Of a stretch of 64,000 bases of DNA, positions 54,551 to 64,000 are shown in pieces. The stretch's first letter is position 1. Every line of letters begins with the position of its first letter. A program made the position numbers and the translations under genes. The notes below the pieces were generated by a model, which saw only the letters and a list, made by a program, of their open reading frames with translations, did no database searches and was not told the origin of the DNA. Source of the stretch: Methylibium sp. Root1272 (lineage in GTDB: Bacteria > Pseudomonadota > Gammaproteobacteria > Burkholderiales > Burkholderiaceae_C); the NCBI RefSeq assembly GCF_001425905.1, contig NZ_LMDY01000017.1, positions 945-64,944 on the forward strand, given 5' to 3'.

Positions 54551-56369
54551 GCCGGTGGCGCCAATGGCTGGGTCGATTCGGCCAGGGCGGTGCGCGCCGT
54601 CCCGGTGCGCGCGCCGCCAGCGGCGCCGTGAGCGTGCGCAGCGTGCGCTACGCGAGCAGCCCGCTGCTGGCGTCGAAGACGCCGCCGTGGCGCTCCAAGT
54701 TCCTGGTCGGCCTGGTCGGGGCCGGCTTCCTGCTGTTGCTCGGCCGCGCCGTCTACGTGCAGGTGATCGGCACCGAGTTCTACCAGAAGCAGGGCGCGAA
54801 CCGCTACGCGCACAAGCTCGAGCTGCCGGCCAACCGTGGCCGCATCACCGACCGCAGCGGCGAGCTGCTCGCCTCCAGCGTGGAGGCGCCGACCCTGTGG
54901 GCCATACCGCGTGACATCACCGCGACCGCCGCCGAGAAGCGCCAGCTCGCCAAGCTGCTCGGCATGCCGGCTGGCGAGCTCGAGAAGCGTCTGTCGGACA
55001 ACCCGAACTTCGTCTACCTGCGCCGCCAGGTCGACGAGTCGGTGGCGCTGCAGGTGCGTGCGCTCAACCTCAAGGGCGTGCACCAGCTCACCGAGTACAA
55101 GCGCCGCTACCCGGCCGGCGAGGCGGCGGCGCACGTGGTGGGCTTCACCAACGTCGAGGACCGCGGGCAGGAGGGCATCGAGCTTGCCTTCCAGTCCGAC
55201 CTGGCCGGCCGTGACGGCACGCGCCGCGTCATCAAGGACCGGCGCGGCCGCGTGGTCGAGGACATCGGCGAGAGCGTGCCGCCGGTCGATGGCCGCGACA
55301 TCGAACTCGCGATCGACACCAAGGTGCAGTTCTTCGCCTACCAGCGCATCCGCGACGCGGTGGCCGAGCACAAGGCCAAGGCCGGCAGCGTGGTGGTTCT
55401 CGACGTGCAGAGCGGCGAGGTGCTGGCGCTGGCCAACTACCCGAGCTACACGCCGGGCGACCGCCGCAAACTCAGCGGTGCGCAGCTGCGCAACCGCGCG
55501 CTGACCGACACCTTCGAGCCCGGCTCGACGATGAAGCCCTTCATCATCGGCCTGGCGCTGCAGACCGGCCGTGTCTCGCCTTCGACGGTGATCGACACCG
55601 CGCCCGGCCGCATGAGCATCACCGGCAGCACCATCAGCGACGCCCATCCGCACGGCGCGCTCACCGTCGAGCAGGTGATCCAGAAATCGAGCAACGTCGG
55701 CACCGTGAAGATCTCTCAGCAGCTCTCCGAGCGCGAGATGTGGGAGACCTTCAGCGCCATCGGCCTGGGCCAGAAGCCGCAGATCGACTTCCCCGGCGCC
55801 GTCACCGGACGGCTGCGGCCCTACAAGACCTGGCGGCCGATCGAGAAGGCGACCATGAGTTACGGCTACGGCCTGTCGGCCAGCCTGTTCCAGCTCGCGC
55901 GGGCCTACACGGTGTTCGCGCGCGACGGTGAGCTCATTCCGGTCAGCATCACCCGCTCGCAGCAGCCCGGCGCCGGCGTGCGCGTGTTCTCGCCCGAGGT
56001 GTCGCGCGAGGTGCGCCACATGCTGCAGATGGCGGCGGGCCCCGGTGGCACCGGCCCGAAGGCGCAGACCATCGGCTACTCGGTCGGCGGCAAGTCCGGT
56101 ACCGCGCACAAGCAGGAAGGCAAGGGCTACGCCGACAAGAAGTACCGCGCCTGGTTCGTCGGCCTGGCGCCGATCGCCAATCCGCGCATCGTGGTCGCGG
56201 TGATGGTCGACGAGCCGAACGCCGGCAAGTACTTCGGCGGCGAGGTCGCCGCACCGGTGTTCAGCGAGGTGGTGCAGAAGACGTTGCAGGCGATGGGCGT
56301 CTCGCCCGATCTCGACGTCAAGCCGCAGATCGTGGCGCGCCACGAGGACGCCGTGGAGGAGAGCTTCTG

Positions 56370-56370
<1 letters not shown>
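54547..56370 (+). CDS. ftsI: Septal peptidoglycan transpeptidase FtsI (PBP3)
   Basis: The 607-residue class B penicillin-binding protein has a cytoplasmic tail with basic residues and a membrane helix at about 51-70. The dimerisation domain begins LPANRGRITDRSGELLA. The transpeptidase domain has nucleophile S327 in GSTMKPF, SSN in QKSSNVGT, and KSGT at 516-519. It crosslinks septal wall under FtsW. Overlaps ftsL by ATGA and murE by one base (TGATG). Confidence 0.97.
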
Positions 56371-57877
<1,507 letters not shown>

Positions 57878-57881
<4 letters not shown>

Positions 57882-58021
57882 GGACGAAGAACGTGCACTC
57901 GATGTGGCGGGCCGAGCGCCGGGCCGCTCCCAAGCCGGCCCGCATCCCAGGGCCCACGAAGGGGACTCTCGCGGCCCCTGGGGATCGGCCGACGTACCCG
58001 GCGGACGAGGGGTCGTCATGA
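57878..58021 (+). other. 47-codon frame bridging murE and murF, containing a GC-rich repeat (copy C3)
   Basis: An ATG overlapping the murE stop (ATGA, 57878) opens a 47-codon frame starting MRTKNVHSMWRAERRAAPKP. It ends in TGA overlapping the murF ATG (ATGA, 58018), so ribosomes could pass through without leaving the mRNA. The middle (57917-57992) has GCCGGGCCGCTCCCAAG and CCC/GGG-rich arms similar to the gltJ-gltK element read in reverse. The predicted peptide is basic and Pro-rich with no recognisable domain. It may be a real peptide, or only a translational relay. Confidence 0.5.
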
Positions 58022-59457
58022 GTGTCATGATGGATCTGGCTCTCGCGCACCGGCTGCTGCCGGGCTCGACGCTCGTCGGCGATCCGGCCACGCCGCTGCT
58101 GCGCGTGCACAGCGACACCCGCACGCTGCGTGCCGGCGACCTGTTCGTCGCGCTCAAGGGCGAGCGCTTCGACGCGCACGACTTCCTGCCGCAGGCGCGG
58201 GCCGCCGGCGCGGTGGCGGCGATCGCCGAGCGCGGTCTCGCCGAGGCCGGGCTGGCCGGGCTGCAGGTGGCCGACAGCCGCGCCGCGCTCGGCACGCTGG
58301 GCGCGAACTGGCGCGCCCGCATGAGCCTGCCGCTGATCGCCGTGACCGGCAGCAACGGCAAGACCACGGTCACGCAGATGATCGCGAGCATCCTGCGCGC
58401 CTGGGTCGGCGACGCGGCGTTCTCGACCGAGGGCAACTTCAACAACGAAATCGGCGTGCCGCTCACGCTGCTGCGGCTGCGCCAGGACCCCGACACCTGG
58501 CACCGCGCCGCGGTCGTCGAGCTGGGCATGAACCACGTCGGCGAGATCGCCCAGCTCGCGCGCATGGCCGCGCCGACGGTCGCACTGGTCAACAACGCCC
58601 AGCGAGAGCACCAGGAGTTCATGGCCGGCGTCGAGGCGGTGGCGCGTGAGAACGGCGCCGTGATCGAGGCGCTGGGCGCCAGCGGCACGGCGGTCTTCCC
58701 GTCCGACGACGCCCATGCCGCGGTGTGGCAGGTGCTGGCCGGCACGCGTCCGACCTTGACGTTCTCGCTCGAAGGTCCGTCCGACCTGCTGGCCGAGGCG
58801 GTGTGGAGCGGCGACCACTGGGCGACGGTGCTGCACACGCCGGCCGGCGCCACCGCGATCCGCCTGCGTGTGGCTGGCTGGCACAACGTGAAGAACGCGC
58901 TCGCCGCAACCGCCTGCGCGCTGGCGGCGGGCTGCCCGCTGGAGGCCGTGGCGCGCGGGCTCGAAGCCTTCGAGCCGGTGAAGGGCCGCTCGCAGGTCAA
59001 GGCGCTGCAGCGCGGCGGCCGCGCGGTGACGCTGATCGACGACAGCTACAACGCCAACCCCGACTCGGTGCGTGCGGCGATCGACGTGCTGGCCACGCTG
59101 CCCAGCCCGCGCTGGCTGGTGCTGGGCGACATGGGCGAGGTCGGCGACCAGGGCCCGGCCTTCCACGCCGAGGTCGGCCGCTATGCAGCCGAGCGCGGCA
59201 TCGACGTGCTGTGGACCGCGGGTTCGGCCAGCGCTGCCGCGGTGGCCGCCTACGGGCCGACCGCGCAGGCCCATGCAAGCGTGGCCGAGCTGATCGCGGC
59301 GCTGGGGCCGGGCACGCGCGATGCGCCGGAGGTCGCCTCCATCGTCGTCAAGGGCTCGCGCTTCATGAGGATGGAGCAGGTGATCGCCGCGCTGCAGGCC
59401 GCGGGCGACGCGATCCGGCCGGAGAGCGCCGCCGCCCCGTCTTCCTCCACGCACTGA
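58018..59457 (+). CDS. murF: UDP-MurNAc-tripeptide:D-Ala-D-Ala ligase MurF
   Basis: The 479-residue ligase starts [14 protein letters not shown], with [26 protein letters not shown] in domain 1. The ATP site GSNGKTT follows, then [31 protein letters not shown], and [16 protein letters not shown] in the C-terminal domain. It adds D-Ala-D-Ala to complete the pentapeptide. The ATG at 58018 is preferred because family members start there and GAGG lies upstream; the frame extends back through the repeat spacer. Confidence 0.96.
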   Translation: MSVMMDLALAHRLLPGSTLVGDPATPLLRVHSDTRTLRAGDLFVALKGERFDAHDFLPQARAAGAVAAIAERGLAEAGLAGLQVADSRAALGTLGANWRARMSLPLIAVTGSNGKTTVTQMIASILRAWVGDAAFSTEGNFNNEIGVPLTLLRLRQDPDTWHRAAVVELGMNHVGEIAQLARMAAPTVALVNNAQREHQEFMAGVEAVARENGAVIEALGASGTAVFPSDDAHAAVWQVLAGTRPTLTFSLEGPSDLLAEAVWSGDHWATVLHTPAGATAIRLRVAGWHNVKNALAATACALAAGCPLEAVARGLEAFEPVKGRSQVKALQRGGRAVTLIDDSYNANPDSVRAAIDVLATLPSPRWLVLGDMGEVGDQGPAFHAEVGRYAAERGIDVLWTAGSASAAAVAAYGPTAQAHASVAELIAALGPGTRDAPEVASIVVKGSRFMRMEQVIAALQAAGDAIRPESAAAPSSSTH

Positions 59458-59476
59458 ATCGAAAGACCGGACCTTC

Positions 59477-60658
59477 ATGCTGATCTCCCTGTCGCAATGG
59501 CTGCAGCTGCTCTACCCCGAGCAGCTCGGCTTCCTGCGCGTGTTCCAGTACCTCACCTTCCGCGCCGTGATGGCGGCGATGACGGCGCTGCTGATCGGGC
59601 TGGCGCTCGGCCCGATCGTCATCAGGCGGCTGACCGAGCTGAAGATCGGCCAGCCGATCCGCGAGTACGGCGTCGCCGAGCACATGGTGAAGCAGGGCAC
59701 GCCGACGATGGGCGGCGCGCTGATCCTGCTGGCCATCGCGATCAGCACGCTGCTGTGGTTCGACTGGAGCAACCGCTTCGTCTGGATCGTGATGATCGTG
59801 ACCTTCGGCTTCGGGGCGATCGGCTGGGTCGACGACTGGCGCAAGGTGGTCGACAAGAACCCCGAGGGCATGCGCTCGCGCGAGAAGTACTTCTGGCAGT
59901 CGCTGATCGGGCTGGTGGCTGCGCTCTACCTCGCGTTCAGCGTGTCCGAGACCTCGAACCTGCGTGTGCTGGAGCTGTTCATCCGCTGGGTGCAGAGCGG
60001 TTTCTCGAACGACCTGCCGCCCAAGGCCGACCTGATCGTGCCCTTCTTCAAGAGCATCAGCTATCCGCTGGGCGTGTTCGGCTTCATCTTCCTGACCTAC
60101 GTGGTGATCGTCGGCAGCAGCAACGCCGTCAACCTGACCGACGGTCTCGACGGCCTGGCGATCATGCCGGTGGTGATGGTGGGCTCGGCGCTGGGCATCT
60201 TCGCCTACGCGACCGGCAGCTCGGTGTACGCGAACTACCTGCTGCTGCCGCACATTCCCGGCGCCGGCGAGCTGATGATCTTCTGCGCCGCGATGGCCGG
60301 CTCGGGCCTGGCCTTCCTGTGGTTCAACGCCTATCCGGCGCAGGTGTTCATGGGCGACGTGGGTGCGCTGGCGCTGGGTGGCGCGCTCGGCACCATCGCG
60401 GTCATCGTGCGCCAGGAGGTGGTGCTGGCGATCATGGGCGGCATCTTCGTGCTCGAAGCGCTGTCGGTGATGGCGCAGGTCACCTGGTTCAAGTACACGA
60501 AGCGGCGCTACGGCGCCGGGCGGCGCATCCTGCTGATGGCGCCGCTGCACCACCACTTCGAGAAGTCCGGCTGGAAGGAGACGCAGGTCGTCGTGCGCTT
60601 CTGGATCATCACGATGCTGTTGTGCCTGGTCGGGCTGTCCAGCCTGAAGCTGCGCTGA
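59477..60658 (+). CDS. mraY: Phospho-MurNAc-pentapeptide transferase MraY
   Basis: The 393-residue integral membrane enzyme has about ten helices. It carries [13 protein letters not shown], the Asp-rich [17 protein letters not shown] loop, [16 protein letters not shown] with catalytic aspartates, [21 protein letters not shown], and the [11 protein letters not shown] motif. It makes lipid I on the inner face of the membrane. AAAGACCGGACC lies before the ATG; only 19 bases separate it from murF. Confidence 0.97.
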   Translation: MLISLSQWLQLLYPEQLGFLRVFQYLTFRAVMAAMTALLIGLALGPIVIRRLTELKIGQPIREYGVAEHMVKQGTPTMGGALILLAIAISTLLWFDWSNRFVWIVMIVTFGFGAIGWVDDWRKVVDKNPEGMRSREKYFWQSLIGLVAALYLAFSVSETSNLRVLELFIRWVQSGFSNDLPPKADLIVPFFKSISYPLGVFGFIFLTYVVIVGSSNAVNLTDGLDGLAIMPVVMVGSALGIFAYATGSSVYANYLLLPHIPGAGELMIFCAAMAGSGLAFLWFNAYPAQVFMGDVGALALGGALGTIAVIVRQEVVLAIMGGIFVLEALSVMAQVTWFKYTKRRYGAGRRILLMAPLHHHFEKSGWKETQVVVRFWIITMLLCLVGLSSLKLR

Positions 60659-60662
60659 ACCG

Positions 60663-62429
60663 ATGCCGATGAAATCCCTGGACCACCAGACCGTGCTCGT
60701 GCTGGGCCTCGGCGACTCGGGCCTCGCGATGGCGCGGTGGTGCGCCCGCCAGGGCGCCGCGGTGCGCGCGGCCGACAGCCGCGAGACGCCGCCGCAGGCC
60801 GCGGCGCTGGAGCAGGCGGTGCCGGGTGCGACGATGCATCACGGCTTCGACCCCAGTCTGCTGGACGGCGTGCAGCGCGTGCTGAAGAGTCCGGGCCTGT
60901 CGCCGCTGGATCCTGCGCTGGCCCCGCTGCTGGCGCGCGCGGCCGAGCTCGGCGTGCCGGTCGAGGGCGAGCTCGACCTGTTCGCGCAGGCGCTGGCCGA
61001 GCTGAAGACCGAGCGCGGCTACGCACCCAAGGTGATCGCCATCACCGGCACCAACGGCAAGACCACCACCACGGTGATGTGCGGGCAGCTGATCGAGCGC
61101 AGCGGGCTGCGCGTGGCGGTGGCCGGCAACGTGGGGCCGACGATGCTGGGCACGCTGGCGGCGGCGCTGGAGAAGGAGGGTGAGCCGGAATGCCCCTCAC
61201 CCCAGCCCTCTCCCGCCCCGGCGGGAGAGGGAGACGAACCTCGCGCTCCCGCCGGGGCGGGTGAGGGCGACGAAGCTCCTGCTCCCTCTCCCACGCCAGT
61301 GGGAGAGGGCGGGGGTGAGGGTCCTCCCCTGTCCGAACCCGCCGATGACGACGACGAAGCCCCGCTGCAGCTCGCCCCGCCGCCGCCCGCGGCGCCGGTG
61401 TTCGAGCACCTGCCCGAGGCCTGGGTGCTGGAGCTGTCGAGCTTCCAGCTCGACGGCGTGCGCGGCTTCGTGCCGGATGCCGCGGTGGTGCTGAACGTCA
61501 CGCAGGATCACCTCGACTGGCACGGTTCGATGCCGGCCTACGCCGCGGCCAAGTCGCGCATCTACGGCCCGTCCGACGCCTGGGGCAGCACGATGGTGAT
61601 CAACCGCGACGACACGCAGGTCGAGGCCATGATCCCGGCGCCGCTGCCGCAGAAGGGCCGTTTCGCGAAGCCGCTGGCGCGCAAGGTGGTCCGTTTCGGG
61701 CTCGATGCGCCGCAGCGCCCCGGTGACTACGGGCTGGTGGTCGAGAACGGCATGGCCTGGCTGGTGCGCGCGCTGGAGGCCGACGAGACGATCAAGCGCC
61801 GCAAGGGCGACGCCGAGGAAGAGATCCACCTGCAGCGCCTGATGCCGGCCGACGCGCTGCGCATCCGTGGCCGCCACAACGCCGCCAACGCGCTGGCCGC
61901 GCTGGCGCTGGCCACCGCGATCGGCCGGCCGCTGGCGCCGATGCTGCACGGCCTGCGCGAGTACGGCGGCGAGCCGCACCGTGTGGAGTTCATCGCGACG
62001 GTCGGCGGCGTCGAGGCCTACGACGACAGTAAGGGCACCAATGTCGGCGCGACGGTGGCCGCGCTCGACGGCCTGGGTGCCGACAAGGCGCCGGCCAAGC
62101 TGGTGGTGATCCTCGGCGGCGACGGTAAGGGCCAGGACTTCACGCCGCTGGTCGCGCCGGTCGCGCGCCATGCGCGTGCGGTCGCGCTGATCGGTCGCGA
62201 TGCGCCGGCGATCGAGGCGGTGCTCGGCGCCGGCAGCGTGCCGCTGGCGCGGCACGACACGCTGCAGGCCGCCACCCGCTGGTGCTTCGAGCAGGCCCGC
62301 GCCGGCGATGCCGTGCTGCTGAGCCCGGCCTGCGCCAGCCTGGACATGTTCCGCAACTACGCGCAGCGCGCCCAGGTGTTCTGCGACACCGTGCGCGAGC
62401 TGGCGTGCGAGCACGGGGAGACCGCATGA
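60663..62429 (+). CDS. murD: UDP-MurNAc-L-Ala:D-Glu ligase MurD with an inserted repeat-derived segment
   Basis: At 588 residues it is much longer than Escherichia coli MurD (438). The N-terminal Rossmann domain is [15 protein letters not shown]. The ATP site is [13 protein letters not shown] (about 125-137), then [50 protein letters not shown], and [15 protein letters not shown] with [11 protein letters not shown]. All catalytic motifs are intact. Residues about 177-220 are encoded by a REP-like palindromic element and form a Pro/Gly/Glu/Ala-rich loop between ATP-site and ELSSFQ strands, followed by an acidic/Pro-rich stretch to about 245. Stop overlaps ftsW (ATGA). Confidence 0.95.
   Translation: MPMKSLDHQTVLVLGLGDSGLAMARWCARQGAAVRAADSRETPPQAAALEQAVPGATMHHGFDPSLLDGVQRVLKSPGLSPLDPALAPLLARAAELGVPVEGELDLFAQALAELKTERGYAPKVIAITGTNGKTTTTVMCGQLIERSGLRVAVAGNVGPTMLGTLAAALEKEGEPECPSPQPSPAPAGEGDEPRAPAGAGEGDEAPAPSPTPVGEGGGEGPPLSEPADDDDEAPLQLAPPPPAAPVFEHLPEAWVLELSSFQLDGVRGFVPDAAVVLNVTQDHLDWHGSMPAYAAAKSRIYGPSDAWGSTMVINRDDTQVEAMIPAPLPQKGRFAKPLARKVVRFGLDAPQRPGDYGLVVENGMAWLVRALEADETIKRRKGDAEEEIHLQRLMPADALRIRGRHNAANALAALALATAIGRPLAPMLHGLREYGGEPHRVEFIATVGGVEAYDDSKGTNVGATVAALDGLGADKAPAKLVVILGGDGKGQDFTPLVAPVARHARAVALIGRDAPAIEAVLGAGSVPLARHDTLQAATRWCFEQARAGDAVLLSPACASLDMFRNYAQRAQVFCDTVRELACEHGETA
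61192..61322 (+). repeat. REP-like composite palindrome inside murD
   Basis: The termini are inverted with one mismatch in 21 bases: CCCTCACCCCAGCCCTCTCCC (61194-61214) against GGGAGAGGGCGGGGGTGAGGG (61301-61321). There are two internal hairpins: CCCTCTCCCGCC/GGCGGGAGAGGG (61206-61231, CC loop) and CCCTCTCCCAC/GTGGGAGAGGG (61284-61309, GCCA loop). The inserted length keeps the murD frame. Elements of this CCCTCACCCC/CCCTCTCCC type are normally intergenic in proteobacteria. Confidence 0.9.
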
Positions 62430-63715
62430 GCCGCGCCGCGTCGGCCGCCGTCGGCGCCCGGACTGCGCTGGCCGCGCTGAAGGAGCGCGTGACCGCGCTG
62501 CTGGGCCGCGGCCCGCGCAGCGAGGCGCTGCCGATCCGCGACTGGGTCAGCGTATCGAGCGGCCAGCCGGCACGCCTGCTGGGCTTCGACCAGATGATGG
62601 TCTGCGTGGTGATCGCGCTGCTCGCGCTCGGCCTGGTGATGGTCTATTCGACGTCGATCGCGCTGCCGGACGATCCGCGCACGGCCCGCTTCGCGCCGAC
62701 GCCGCACTACCTGATGGTGCGCCATGCCTTCGGCCTGCTGATCGCGCTCGGGGCTTCGCTGGCGGTCGTGCAGGTGCCGCTGCGGCTGTGGGAGCGCTGG
62801 GCGCCGTGGCTGTTCGTGGCCGCGCTGGTGCTGCTGGTGCTGGTGCTCATTCCGCACATCGGGCGGGCCAGCAAGGGCGCGCGGCGCTGGATCCCGCTGG
62901 GCTTCATGAGCTTCCAGCCCAGCGAGCTGGCCAAGCTGGGCATCGCGATGTACGCCGCCAGCTACATGGTGCGCAAGATGGAGATCAAGGAGCACTTCAC
63001 GCGTGCGGTGGCGCCGATGGCGGTGGCGCTCGCGGTGATCGGCGTGCTGCTGCTGGCCGAGCCCGACATGGGCGCCTTCATCGTCATCGCGGCCATCGCG
63101 ATGGGCATCCTGTTCCTCGGCGGCGTCAACGGCCGCATGTTCCTGCTCAGCATCGCGGTGCTGCTGGGCGCCTTCGTGTCGATGATCGCCGTCAGCCCCT
63201 GGCGGGCCGAGCGCATCCTGGCCTTCCTCAGCCCCTGGGACCCGCTCTACGCGCAGGGCAAGGGCTATCAGCTCACGCACTCGCTGATCGCGCTGGGCCG
63301 CGGCGAGATCTTCGGCCAGGGCCTGGGGTCGAGCGTGGAGAAACTGCACTACCTGCCCGAAGCGCACACCGACTTCCTGCTGGCGGTGATCGGCGAGGAG
63401 CTGGGTTTCGTCGGCGTGGCGCTGGTGATCGCGGCCTTCTTCTGGCTCACGCGCCGCATCTTCCACATCGGCCGCCAGGCGATCGCGCTCGACCGCGTGT
63501 TCTCCGGCCTGCTGGCGCAGGGCATCGGCATCTGGATGGGCGGCCAGGCCTTCATCAACATGGGTGTGAACCTCGGCGTGCTGCCGACCAAGGGGCTGAC
63601 CCTGCCGCTGATGAGCTATGGCGGCTCGGCGATCCTGATGAACTGCGTGGCGTTGGCGATCGTGTTGCGCGTGGATATCGAGAATCGGCAGCTCATGCGG
63701 GGAGGGCGCGCATGA
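62426..63715 (+). CDS. ftsW: Septal peptidoglycan glycosyltransferase FtsW
   Basis: The 429-residue SEDS protein has a cytoplasmic N-terminal tail of about 55 residues, then ten membrane helices. Signature stretches are [85 protein letters not shown], and [20 protein letters not shown] with the conserved PLMSYGGS. It polymerises septal glycan with FtsI. Start overlaps murD, stop overlaps murG. Confidence 0.97.
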   Translation: MSRAASAAVGARTALAALKERVTALLGRGPRSEALPIRDWVSVSSGQPARLLGFDQMMVCVVIALLALGLVMVYSTSIALPDDPRTARFAPTPHYLMVRHAFGLLIALGASLAVVQVPLRLWERWAPWLFVAALVLLVLVLIPHIGRASKGARRWIPLGFMSFQPSELAKLGIAMYAASYMVRKMEIKEHFTRAVAPMAVALAVIGVLLLAEPDMGAFIVIAAIAMGILFLGGVNGRMFLLSIAVLLGAFVSMIAVSPWRAERILAFLSPWDPLYAQGKGYQLTHSLIALGRGEIFGQGLGSSVEKLHYLPEAHTDFLLAVIGEELGFVGVALVIAAFFWLTRRIFHIGRQAIALDRVFSGLLAQGIGIWMGGQAFINMGVNLGVLPTKGLTLPLMSYGGSAILMNCVALAIVLRVDIENRQLMRGGRA

Positions 63716-64000
63716 GCCAGCGCCACCTCGTCGTCATGGCCGCCGGCACCGGCGGCCACATCATTCCGGGTCTGGCCGTCGCTCAGGAGATGCAGCACCG
63801 CGGCTGGACCGTCAGCTGGCTCGGCACCGAGCAGGGCATGGAGAACCGCCTCGTGCCGCCGGTCGCCGAATCGGGCATCGAGATGGACACCATCGCCTTC
63901 AGCGGGCTGCGCGGCAAGGGCCTGCTGCACACGCTGACCGGTGGACTGCGCCTGCTGGGCGCGTTCGCGGCCTGCGTGAAGATCCTGCGCCGGCGTGCCA
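63712..64000 (+). CDS. murG: UDP-GlcNAc:lipid I GlcNAc transferase MurG, 3'-truncated by the window edge
   Basis: The first 96 residues are visible. [27 protein letters not shown] holds the glycine-rich TGGHxxP loop that binds lipid I, followed by [14 protein letters not shown] and the FSGLRGKG segment, all diagnostic for MurG. It makes lipid II on the cytoplasmic face of the membrane. The ATG overlaps the ftsW stop (ATGA). The frame is open to the last base. Confidence 0.96.
   Translation, partial: MSQRHLVVMAAGTGGHIIPGLAVAQEMQHRGWTVSWLGTEQGMENRLVPPVAESGIEMDTIAFSGLRGKGLLHTLTGGLRLLGAFAACVKILRRRA

Overview
The window is high-GC, gene-dense chromosomal DNA from a Gram-negative bacterium, most likely a betaproteobacterium of the order Burkholderiales (Rubrivivax/Methylibium/Leptothrix-like). 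The reasons are a dcw cluster in the order mraZ-rsmH-ftsL-ftsI-murE-murF-mraY-murD-ftsW-murG, a system II cytochrome c pathway (ResB/CcsB) beside a cytochrome c4, MsrPQ, a GltIJKL transporter, a CIRCE-controlled groESL operon, and a TetR-headed beta-oxidation operon. No rRNA, tRNA, CRISPR array, transposase or prophage gene was recognised, so this looks like core chromosome rather than an island. The genus is inferred from gene content only.

Layout. 1-7.4 kb: the 3' part of a DUF1302 outer-membrane gene with an exact 99-bp tandem duplication, then single genes (zinc-ribbon protein, LysE exporter, GST, DUF2892, hydratase/decarboxylase, GFA protein, NlpE-like protein, MscS channel). 7.4-16.5 kb: an eight-gene minus-strand operon for fatty-acid degradation, tetR-acyl-CoA dehydrogenase-DUF2147-hydroxyacyl-CoA dehydrogenase/hydratase-thiolase-DUF1569-enoyl-CoA hydratase-SDR, with a near-perfect palindromic operator just upstream of tetR. 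16.6-24.2 kb: an overlapping serine protease/FHA membrane protein pair, a ketopantoate-reductase-like enzyme, an HNH protein, a SlyB-like lipoprotein, a SulP transporter and a ParA/TraL-like ATPase. 24.2-26.6 kb: promoter, CIRCE, groES, groEL, terminator. 26.6-41.4 kb: a DUF1631 protein, a patatin-type Vd autotransporter, EngB, cytochrome c4, ResB-CcsB, MsrP-MsrQ, a thioesterase, an Atm1-like ABC exporter and small conserved proteins. 41.4-46.5 kb: YaeQ, a HypT-like LysR regulator and the glutamate/aspartate ABC transporter gltIJKL. 46.5-52.7 kb: a DUF4394 lipoprotein, pyrC, a NYN-domain protein, cysK, the RNase P RNA gene rnpB, a Bcr/CflA exporter and an SRPBCC protein. 52.8-64 kb: the dcw cluster, entered through a MraZ-box promoter and running off the right edge inside murG.

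The most unusual signal is repetitive DNA inside operons. GC-rich palindromic elements with CCCCC/GGGGG cores sit directly on the stop codons of upstream genes at five operon junctions. Four of them (9.7, 11.0, 44.9 and 45.6 kb) begin with an NTGA start-stop overlap. The fifth, between murE and murF, lies inside a 47-codon frame with ATGA overlaps at both ends. Several of these spacers form short or merged open frames leading into the next gene. Separately, a REP-like composite palindrome is inserted in frame inside the essential gene murD and is predicted to be translated as a roughly 44-residue Pro/Gly/Glu/Ala-rich insert.

Limits: family assignments come from reading motifs and recalling family members, without database searches. 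Promoters, operators and terminators are sequence-pattern calls.
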